DNA of 64,000 nt from Durusdinium trenchii. Lineage: Eukaryota; Sar; Dinophyceae; Suessiales; Symbiodiniaceae. A model generated the notes under the pieces. That model did not search any database and had not been told where the DNA came from. It was given only the letters and a program-made list of their open reading frames with translations. Position 1 is the first letter of the stretch; the number at the start of each line of letters is the position of its first letter. Below, piece after piece: positions 55,180 through 64,000 of this stretch. Position numbers and translations under genes: made by a program. The stretch is from NCBI GenBank assembly GCA_963970005.1, contig CAXAMN010029094.1, forward strand, positions 467,408 to 531,407. Reading direction: 5' to 3'.

Positions 55180-55279
55180 TGTAGACTACTGTTCATCGAT
55201 AAAGCCACCCTTATCCTTATCCCCTGATGGAGATGAAAAACCATTCTGGTAGGGGGGTTCTATTGATCAACAGTCTACA
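55180..55279. mobile_element. MITE with TGTAGACT ends
   Basis: 100 bp with ends TGTAGACTACTGTTCATC and, in reverse, TGTAGACTGTTGATCAATAG. No ORF. A third terminal-sequence class in this window. Confidence 0.6.
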
Positions 55280-58200
55280 TTCCTTGAAACTGACACTGGC
55301 ACCACGCCTTCCGAAACAAGGAGGACATTTTCGGACACCTCACCGGTCCTCACCTCGTCCGCGGTTCTTGTGCTTTTGTGCCCCACCCCCCACAGAGGGC
55401 TGATGAGACGTTCGTCGGCGCCAGCCTTTGTTCACGCTCCGGATGGCTTCAGTGGACATCGTCGCAATTCCCACCGCACAAGCATGCCTCATCGCCCATC
55501 GGTGAAGACCGCGGTCTGAAGCACAGTTCTGAACCAAAGGCCCAGAAGAACACCAAGTTGCTACATGTCCCAAACAGAAAAAAAAACAAACACGCTAATT
55601 CGTATCGCTAGTCATCCTAGATACAAATGATTTCGTGGAAGTTGAACGTTGACATACATGTGGGGCATCCTCAGTTCCCCACAGCAAAGGATAATTAGTA
55701 TCCCCACTATAGGATTTCTAACGTCTTCCTTCAGCCTTTGCTTTTAGATATACATCCGTGGGTGTTGAACTGCTCCATCTTCCATCGAATTGATGAAATA
55801 TGATGAACAAAGATGCGCAAATGATCCCCTTTATCTCACAGCCAATGGAATCCATTGAGCCATCCTATAGAAGAACATATATACGATATATATATATATA
55901 TACCCAAACAGTTGTGTTCCTGACCTTAGTTAATGGCATATGTTACTTCTCGCTATACCGAAAACTCTCACCACCCAGACCGTGGGGGATTCGTCGCCTG
56001 CCATGCCGTGCCATGCGTGGACCCCGGCGAGGTCTCGCGGATTGAAAAGGTCATGACGGTTGGCCAAGAATTGGTGATTTGAGTCCCGAAGACTCCATGG
56101 GACTGCCATATTTAACATATCCATGTGGGCATCTCTATGGCTCACGGGGTGGCATGCGATCCGGCGACCACGAGGACGACAAGAGTGCCAGCGACCACGA
56201 TCCGTTCTCGTCCCGTTGTCGTGCGTTCTCCCTCTTTGCGGGGTCAAGAGCGAGCCACAAATTTCCTTAGCAACCTCCTGACCTTGGGTGCTTGAAACCA
56301 GATCAAGAAAGCCTGAAACCAAAACCACAACAACATGACCTCACCTGACTTCACCTTCAAAGCCTTTGAAACCACAACAATCCAGTGAAGCGCTTTCACC
56401 CCACCCACTCTGCTCCCCATCTGGGAAGCCAGGTCACTCAGTCCCCTCCGCAGTGATCTGCACGGCGGGCCAGAACCGAAGCGAAACGAAGGACAAAGGC
56501 GGAAGGCTATGAGCCCTCCAAGTCATATCGCACAAGGTGGATGCACCAGGTGGAGGGGGAAAGTGGGAGAAATCCCCCAAAACATGTTGAGGGAAATCAT
56601 GGGAAATCCCAAGGTGGATGCTTTTGGCATCGTTTGGCCCGAACAAGGACTGCCAGGTTTAGAGCTAAGCCCTTCTACCGCAACGTGAAGCGGGGCCGAA
56701 AATCCCGAAGACCAGGAGTAGGAGTCGTCGATCTGTTCACCAGCCAGGGGGTCTAACTACCTTAGGAGGACGTGGTTGTAGTGCGACTATAAAGTGGACG
56801 GCCAATCTGTCACATCGGAGTGTTGGGCGGTGAAGACCGTTCCAACCCCCAAAAATGGGTTGGCATGCCTAGTAGAGGGTCGAAGCAAAAACAACAAGCA
56901 AACACACTTCATTGGTGACTGATTGCGAGGTGCTCCGGCATCAGTGGGAAAAAGAATAGCATGTAAACAACATGTAAAATCACACCAACATGGTGAACTT
57001 TAACTTGTGAGCCGGGGTCCAAAAGAACCCCAAACGTGCAACAACGATGACCGTCCCATTCTCCAGCCAAACAAAGAGGAAGCTGTAGCCATAATGCATA
57101 GTCGTCAACCTAAGCAAAGGCATTATAGCAACTTTGGACCACACCCTTTGGTGTCGTGCCCCCCGGCATAGCCCGGCACCATGCATGCTGGCCCTACCCG
57201 GCGCGACCGGCGCGCGCCTGCACGCCGGCGCCCTCTTCCACGTCCTGGCACCGGGGTGGGTGACCTCCAGGTGGGTTCTAATGGGTGACACCAAACACGA
57301 AGATGGGAGAAGCGCAGCTTTCCCAGGGCCCACATCAATGGGAGCTTACTTCGGGCTTCAGCAACAGCAAAGGATGTGGTAATCTAAGTCTAGCATCTTC
57401 ACAGGTAGACTCTGTCGTCTGCTGCCCAAACTCTCTGACAGTCACCCAATACTCTTCCACTCCATAGTGCACGCAATGCCTCGCATGTCTCAGGCGTTGC
57501 CTTTGCAACAGTCGACTGACAAGTCTAGCTCCAGCCCAACTCGTCACGCATCTCTGGTTTGCTGTACCACCCTTGCTCCTTCTGGTCTGCATCAGGGCCT
57601 GCTTCTTGGTCATGATGGTGTGCATGCTGCATGGTGTTCAAGAACTCCTCCTTCTCAAAGCTACAGCCATCTGGGTCACAGCCGTACACCGATCCATCTG
57701 TCCCTCACCGTGGACCTGGACCATATTTATTGTCATTCAAGTGAACTCGGGCTGCGGCTTGGCCCTGGCTTTTGCTTCGGTCCCACCATCGGATGTAGGA
57801 CGTGCTGTGCTCAGTGACAGCACCGCAGCTGTGCCCCGGTTTTGGCTTCACTCCGCACTGGTCGTGCTTCTTTGGGTAGAGGGGCGTCACGCTATTGACT
57901 CCTTGACTCGCCAGTCACTGCTGTCCGTACAAGTCACTCAAAACTCAGGGTTTTAAAAATGGGTGTTGTTTGCTTTGTTGTGTTCTCCAAGGGTTTGGCA
58001 TGTACCTTTCTTGGCTGCCTCAAGGACATTAGTTTATCCATACTACAAAGGGTGACGTTCTTGTTCAAGGACTCAAAGTGTCAAAGAAACCATCAACCAT
58101 GCAAAAAAGATATGTTCATCGGCTAATTGAAATTGCGGTGCTTGAGCTTGGCTACTTGCTCCAAAGGCTTCTGCTGACATTGATATTTGTTCAATAAAGT

Positions 58201-59079
58201 CTTTTCGCTTGCAGAGTGAGGCTTTGCACAAAAGGGAAACCATGTAACTGTGTCTCCCAAAACAGTGTTTCCTGAAAAACAACTACATTATGTTCATGCA
58301 AACATGCAACATCTTCAACAACAATGCATGTTGTAGGGTGCAATGCTCAAACAGTACTCTTCGGGAAAACAATACTCTTTAACTGTACTTCAACATCCAC
58401 TTCCAAAAAGCGAGCTTCCGATGTACAGGTCGGCGAACAATGCAAGGTCCAATCCGGCCGGTCTGGGATGCATCTAAAGCCGAATCAACTCTCTTATGTC
58501 TGGTATAAAGACTATCGTTTGACAAACATTGGGTCTCCCAGGTTTCTGGCAACCAAAAGAAAGAGTTACCTTCCATATTCTGCCATGTTTTTTTGCAGGG
58601 TGGAAAACATGTTTGCAGGGCGGAGAAGGCTCAATTGGTTGAATCCAGTGGCGATGATCCGCTTATAGAACGAATATTAAAAAAGAAACTGTTCTTAAAG
58701 CATCATGTCTTTGGAAGGGAGCTACTTTCCTACGGCTGAGAATCATCAGGCTGGGACTCTTGTAATGATGAGGCAACTCCAAACCTGCAGAAAGCTTCAT
58801 GTCTAACAAGAAATCTCCGAGTCCCGAGTCCCTGCACCAATTTCTGACAATGCCTTTCTGATGCATGTCTCCAGTGGTTACCCCTAATGGCCCTCCTTCT
58901 CCGCGCGGAGCGCTGCGGAGCCCCGTGGTGCCTCCATCTCTCCGCCTTTGCTGGTGAGGCCAGGGCACATGATCGAGGCGCCTCGAAGCACGAATTTGAT
59001 GGCCTTGGTGCACCGCTGCCATTCAAAGGATGCGGACCACCCCCCGCGGCGGTTGCGCACTGGTGCAGCACCAGCCCAA
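55280..59079. other. Non-coding with scattered exon-like islands
   Basis: GC-rich, locally open patches at about 55395-55530, 56155-56265, 56640-56740, 57150-57265 and 57470-57900. The patch at 57150-57265 reads MLALPGATGARLHAGALFHV on the plus strand. No domain or consistent frame links them, so they may be exons of one or more intron-rich host genes or chance. An AT run is at about 55884-55901. Confidence 0.35.
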
Positions 59080-59105
59080 CCCCCCAATAGGCGCCTATTG
59101 GGGGG
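59080..59105. repeat. 26-bp perfect palindrome
   Basis: CCCCCCAATAGGC-GCCTATTGGGGGG, symmetric about GGCGCC and continued by two more G. Role unknown. Confidence 0.8.
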
Positions 59106-59191
59106 GGAATTGGGAGGGAGGTTGGGCAAGACCGGAGGGAACACTTCGCCTTTGCGTCGGAGTTTTGGCATCCAAAGCGAAGGGATTCTGA

Positions 59192-59320
59192 TCCCAAAAA
59201 GCGAAGGTGCTGGTTGCGGATGTGTTTCGATGCCTCCAACCGGAGTCGTCCAACGCCGGCCAGGTCACCATGGATGAATTTTCCGGCAGGTTCATCGACT
59301 GGAGGAGCACGACCCAAGGA
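59192..59320 (+). CDS. EF-hand-like exon candidate
   Basis: The plus frame reads KVLVADVFRCLQPESSN, then AGQVTMDEF and SGRFIDWRS. Placing Gly at loop position 6 gives Val at 8 and Glu at 12, with Phe after it, as in an EF-hand calcium loop. Positions 1, 3 and 5 are Glu, Ser and Ala, so calcium binding would be poor. Flanking helices look plausible. The frame opens after a TGA near 59187 and splice sites are unassigned. EF-hand exons are common in dinoflagellate channels and kinases. Low confidence. Confidence 0.35.
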
Positions 59321-61317
59321 TATTTTACTCAAAGCTGCCTCTTGGTGTTTCGTGGTGTTGGTCTTCTCATGGGCATGAGTTTGTGTTCAGCTCAAAAGTG
59401 TGAAAATGCTGGACATTCATCATACTGTAAGCTTTTGCTCTTTGACCACTGTTGCTGGGTTACCGGGACACGCCCTAGATAGGCAAACCCATGCAAATCC
59501 TTTGGGCATAGCTCACTACCAGTCTTGGAATCGAAAGGTGCCAACGACTCCCCGGTGATACCACTTGGTGGGACTGGAATGGGAGTTGTTCAGTGTGACT
59601 GAAGTGGTACACTCCAACACCAACAAACATGGAAGTGGAGTAGGCCTCCAGGCCCTGGCTGACTAGAATTTATCAATTTTCCATGTCAGTTTTTGTTTCA
59701 AGACGTTTCAAGGGGTTGCTGGCTCTACGGGTGGAGGGAGATCTCCTGGGAGGATTGAACAATCAATTCGATCTTTTCAAGAAGTCATCCCAAAATATAC
59801 CAAACATTGAGATTTATTAGGATGGCCAGCCTTTCTCCCGCACAGTACCTAGTTGGTCCAAGTGCTTTCACACATCCACCCTTGTAGCAAACTAACAAAC
59901 ACTCCTTGCTTGCAGTGAAGAAGCTCCCTTGTCCACCTGCATCTTCGGCATCATCGACCTCGATTATTAAACGCCCAAGGGGACGGGCGGGCACAACAAA
60001 CACACGACGGATTTGGGAGCAAAACCATGAGGTTCAAGAGTTTTCACCGGAAACGTAGTCAACACAATGTAAAAAGTCTAGGGTCAAGCCGGTGAAACAA
60101 AGTATTCTATCATGGTTCATACTGTCTTGTCGTTTGAAGTACCTGGTTGCTAGTCACTAACGCGTTCTCCATTGTGATGAGCAATCATCAGTCGTTGGCT
60201 CCACGCAGTCCTGTTGTCCAAACATTGTCCCAAACATGACTTCATCCGCGGATTGATTCTGGAACCCCACAGCACACACGGATATTGTTTTTGTTCACTG
60301 CCCAGTCATGCTCATCCTAAGACACGGTTTGATAACAGTGAAAGTGAGACCTGGGATATATACGGAATACTCATCATGAACTTCCAACATGGCTGAAATC
60401 CACCTGGCGTCCATGTACAATCTCTTGCCAAAGCACGGATACTTGTGCAGCAAGCGTAGGGTCGGCAGCCAGGGCCCGTCTCGTTCTTGCCAAAAGAGTG
60501 GGACCTCAGGCAGCCAACGTTGGCCGCGATCCCCAGCTCTTGAGCGATGGGAATTTGGGGAAAAATGAAGAAAGTGGCTCACGTCTCTGTGCGTCCTAGT
60601 GACCATGTTTGGTACTCTATTCTGTTCATGTTCAACTTTCAACCCCATGACCATATCGATTGGTTGAACATCGGGAGGCACCCTCGCAGAAGAAGAACAA
60701 CTTGAGAGAGGAGGGGGTGAACGAAAGGTAGCAGGCAATCACAAGTAACCCTTGTAGAAGTCCACGACGGCGTGAACCGGCGCAGGGGGGATTTGATCCA
60801 GGGGGGGAGGGGCCCCCCCCCCCGGACGAACAGAATCAACTCTTACAGGACCAAATTCAATGCACAATCCCAACTCCTGATTGTAATACATTTTTGCTAA
60901 ATCAAGGAGAACTCAGGTAGCTCAAGCTACCTTTCGTGACAAGAAGGAACGTCGAGGAACATCCTCGATCAAACGAAGAAGGGGTACCCAGGTACCTGAA
61001 ATTGAGATAAAGTGGAGCCTCGTTTCGTGAGCCTGGAGGATCATGATCTCTTGATGTCCGCATCACAACGGGGTCTTTGAGGTTCTTCTCTTGTCTCCTG
61101 ATGGAGCTCTGATGCAAGGTTTGGTTTATTCTCGGGGGTGAGGAAAGAACACATCCGGATCCCACGTTGCCTTCCCGCACTTGAAATCTCAGTCAATCCT
61201 CCGATAGAATGGGAGAAAAAGTACTGGCCGAAGTCGTGTACCCTATACTTACCTCAAAGAGGGATTCTTCAAAATTAGTAAAATGAACAAAACATATCTC
61301 AACACCTTGGTGGAAGC
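59321..61317. other. Non-coding stretch
   Basis: No supported gene. Poly-G and poly-C runs near 60786-60832. Confidence 0.45.
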
Positions 61318-61319
61318 TG

Positions 61320-61369
<50 letters not shown>

Positions 61370-61379
61370 NNNNNNNNNN

Positions 61380-61426
<47 letters not shown>
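61318..61426. repeat. (CAA)n microsatellite with assembly gap
   Basis: CAA units on both sides of ten N at 61370-61379. The repeat was too long to assemble, so its real length is unknown. It reads as polyglutamine in one frame, but that frame has no other protein-like sequence. Confidence 0.9.
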
Positions 61427-64000
61427 AAAAAACTCAAAACATTGGGGGAAACTGTGCCAGCATCTGCTCATTTACATCAAGTGTCCAAATCCTACCTCGG
61501 ATGTAGGTTTCAATGCCAAGGAACCTTTTTTTTTGCACGAGTGGAGACGCCATGTGTGCGGTGTGCACAGGTCATCTGTTTCAATGCCAAGGAACCTTTT
61601 CGATGAGCACCAAAGAGATGTGATCCTTACACTTGGCCTCCAGTTCGAGTTGGCTGGAAGGTTGGGATGGCTTTTGACGAAAAAGCCGACCAAATCAATT
61701 CTAAGGGATTTGAGCTGAATCTAAGCTGACCGTCATCTGAACTGAACTGATGCCCCTAACTTCCAGGGCCACACGAGGTAACAAGGCTTACAGGGCAATC
61801 TTGTCTTTTGTTGCTCTTTTCCTTGAACACAATGAACTTCTCCAGCAGTTTAAGAACCCATGGAACACACGCACAGTCACCCCTCTTCAATCCTTCACGA
61901 TGTCTGTTCGTTTGGTGGATTCGTCGCCGGAGTTGGAGGGAGCTGAGGGAGTTCGCCGCCTCCCTCCAGCAGCTTATCATACTTCAATTGCGGAATCGGA
62001 CTCGTTTGCCGGAATTCGGCTGACCATCCAATTGACCATTCGAGTTTGGGCAGAATTGGCCCGAAAGCAATCCTCGAGGGTCGTGGATTGTAGTGCACAC
62101 CAATCCCGAAAGGTCCCAGAAGAAGCAAGGAGACATTCAAAAAGGAGCACAAAGACGTTCCCAGAAAAACAAACATAGGAGATGAGGAGTTCAAAGAAAG
62201 TACAAGGGGACTCACTCACTCATGAGTCATGAGGAGTCAATAGTGTGGGATTTGGAATCCATGAACCCACCAGCTGACCTGATGCGAAGTTGCTTTTCCT
62301 AAAATCCCAAACGATAAAACCAGCTGGTGGGCGTGAACAGGTGCCACATGTGGGATCTGCCAGGCACCGGGCAATACCGGGCTGCACACAGAAACGAGGT
62401 AAATGAAGCGGTTGTGACCCCACGATTGATAGAAAAAGTCACTGCTCAAGATGTCTTGTCTTGGCCACCGTTGTACTGTTCTCTTAATCTGTATCCATCT
62501 CACTCATCCAAGCAGCGATCACCATGTTGGCATCCTGCCAACGTGCCCGTGGATGGATCAGGTCCAGACACCATGCTTCACAGGTGAGTGTCAACACGCA
62601 AATTGGGTAGCCCTGGTGGAATGGAGGGTCATTCGAGCTACAGCTGTCCGGAACTCCCGTATGATCCAATCCAAGCGTGCGGCTGGTCCTACAGGATTGG
62701 GCCCAACGGCTCTAGCAAGCGAAGATGGTCAAACCTACGGAAAGCACGATGCTCCGCAACCCACTCGCATACTTTTACTCCATTTTACTCCTTCAATATC
62801 AAGAGTCTGTTCGCCACATCCTCTGAACCTGTCTGGAACATATGACAAAATGGGGATAACACAAATTACATTCACCCGAAGCAAAATTGGGCCACACCAG
62901 GCAGTCCTTAGGCCAAATCTCCTTGAAGACGGGCTCCAGGCGCGGGAACTGCTCCTGAACGCCAAACGACGGCAGAGAGGCCACTCGTCGCGAGGTCGGA
63001 GGTTTCTGTGCGTCGTCTTGGGGGACATGACCTACAAAAGTGGATTTTCTCCTATAGGCAGTACTCTCAAGTTGAGGCTGAGACGACTATACAGGGTATT
63101 CCTCTTGCGTGGTCCTATTGACTATGCCCTGACGGCCCCTCAAGTATGGTTTCAAAAACACTCCTTCTTTGCTTAGCACTTAGCACCTTGGTGTCACCTG
63201 CGCCGCGGTGTCCAAACAACTGTAGCGGTTAAATAGCAAGCGCTCTTTGGACCTGAAGACCAGGTAAGCGCGAGACATGATTCATCCTATTGAGCTATGG
63301 AATCAACATGATTCAACCACTCTGATGCTCCGCTAAAGATATCAAACACTTCTGAACCAGTGTCAAGTGGACAGGTGAACCAGTGATGTCCTCATGAGCT
63401 TGGTCTCACCGGCTTCCACCTTGATTTTTTCTTGATGAGGGCCATGCCAACAACTCCTTTGAGAAACTCAAACAGAGTTCTCTTCGATTTTGGGAGGTGA
63501 ATCCGGTGAATTAAGTAACTTAGCGAACTGCCAGCGCTGTTTGAGCGACACAAGCACAAACCGTGCCGCTCTTAGGACCTGTTTGATTGCCCCAAACAAG
63601 CCACACAACGGAACGTTTGGACTTGGATTCCAGGCCTGAAGAAGTCCCCGGCAAGTCCAAGCAACTTCAACAAACATCAGGCAAGTCCATGGTTTCATCC
63701 ATTTTGGGGGATGGGTCGTGGCAGTCGTGGATCTCTTACTTGACCTATTTGGCGGACCGGTGGTTCCATGGCTGACCAGGACGGCTCCAGGTCTTCCATC
63801 GATCCATTCGATGACCCCACCATGCACGAAGGGGTGGACCTGACAGCGGCCCGATGACCCACCTGGATCTTCTGCTTGATGCCCCGTTGGACAGAGCTCT
63901 TCACCTGGCGGGCACCAACATGTGCTTGGTGGTGACCATTTTCTGACTCCTGCTTGGTAAGGAATAAGTGGTATATGGATTCAAGGGTATCTCTGGTTGT
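61427..64000. other. Non-coding with one exon-like patch
   Basis: The minus strand at 62984-62799 includes VQEQFPRLEPVFKEIWPKD followed by CLVWPNFASGEC, which is protein-like and could be an exon or gene remnant. The longer plus-strand frame across it (62451-63176) has no protein-like features. Nothing else is supported. Confidence 0.35.

Noticed and set aside
61283..61606. Polyglutamine protein
   Set aside because: The frame is open only because of the CAA repeat, and it crosses an assembly gap; the flanking residues look random.
62451..63176. 241-codon plus-strand ORF
   Set aside because: No domain, no coding-like composition, and a more protein-like short frame lies on the opposite strand.

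Overview
The window looks like nuclear DNA of a dinoflagellate, probably a symbiodiniacean-type lineage. Evidence: most of the 64 kb is non-coding with GC-rich exon-like islands; introns with AG|G acceptors and a possible GC donor; dispersed protein families I recognise from dinoflagellate genomes; and a DIRS-like retroelement carrying a cytosine-5 DNA methyltransferase, a combination described for Symbiodinium (de Mendoza et al. 2018, Nature Communications, from memory). No tRNA, rRNA, CRISPR or bacterial operon was seen. Every confidently coding stretch lies on the minus strand.

Layout. (1) 1679-10036: an intact-looking Ty1/copia LTR retrotransposon on the minus strand. It has two 185-bp LTRs that read as identical, a primer-binding site, and three overlapping ORFs: gag-protease-integrase, then RT-RNase H plus a membrane tail, then a small acidic ORF. 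A region between protease and integrase looks like a methyltransferase fold. (2) 10-27.7 kb: non-coding DNA with small inverted-repeat elements (MITEs), AT microsatellites, a dispersed short repeat and a few exon-like islands. (3) 27.8-49.1 kb: a DIRS-like retroelement of about 7.2 kb on the minus strand. Its order is ORF1, gag-like ORF2, RT, RNase H interrupted by a DNMT3-like cytosine methyltransferase, and tyrosine recombinase; it carries several frameshifts. (4) Its ORF2 is split by a nested 14,149-bp element, 32941-47089, with 32-bp imperfect terminal inverted repeats and a 2-bp CA target duplication. Removing the insert and one CA joins ORF2 in frame. The insert carries three minus-strand genes of dinoflagellate-dispersed families: a spliced gene with a methyltransferase-like signature, a Lys/Glu-rich 656-aa protein, and a spliced transposase-like gene. 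(5) 49.1-64 kb: non-coding DNA with MITEs, a CAA repeat around an assembly gap, and weak exon candidates, one EF-hand-like.

How the parts relate. This is a nest of mobile elements rather than a pathway. Three unrelated element types each carry a methyltransferase or methyltransferase-like module. Only the DIRS-linked one has a convincing full set of cytosine-5 methyltransferase motifs; the other two are inferred from motif order. Relative ages: the DIRS-like element inserted first and decayed, the TIR element landed inside it, and the copia element is young. Exon boundaries, terminal ends and family assignments were read by eye without any database search.
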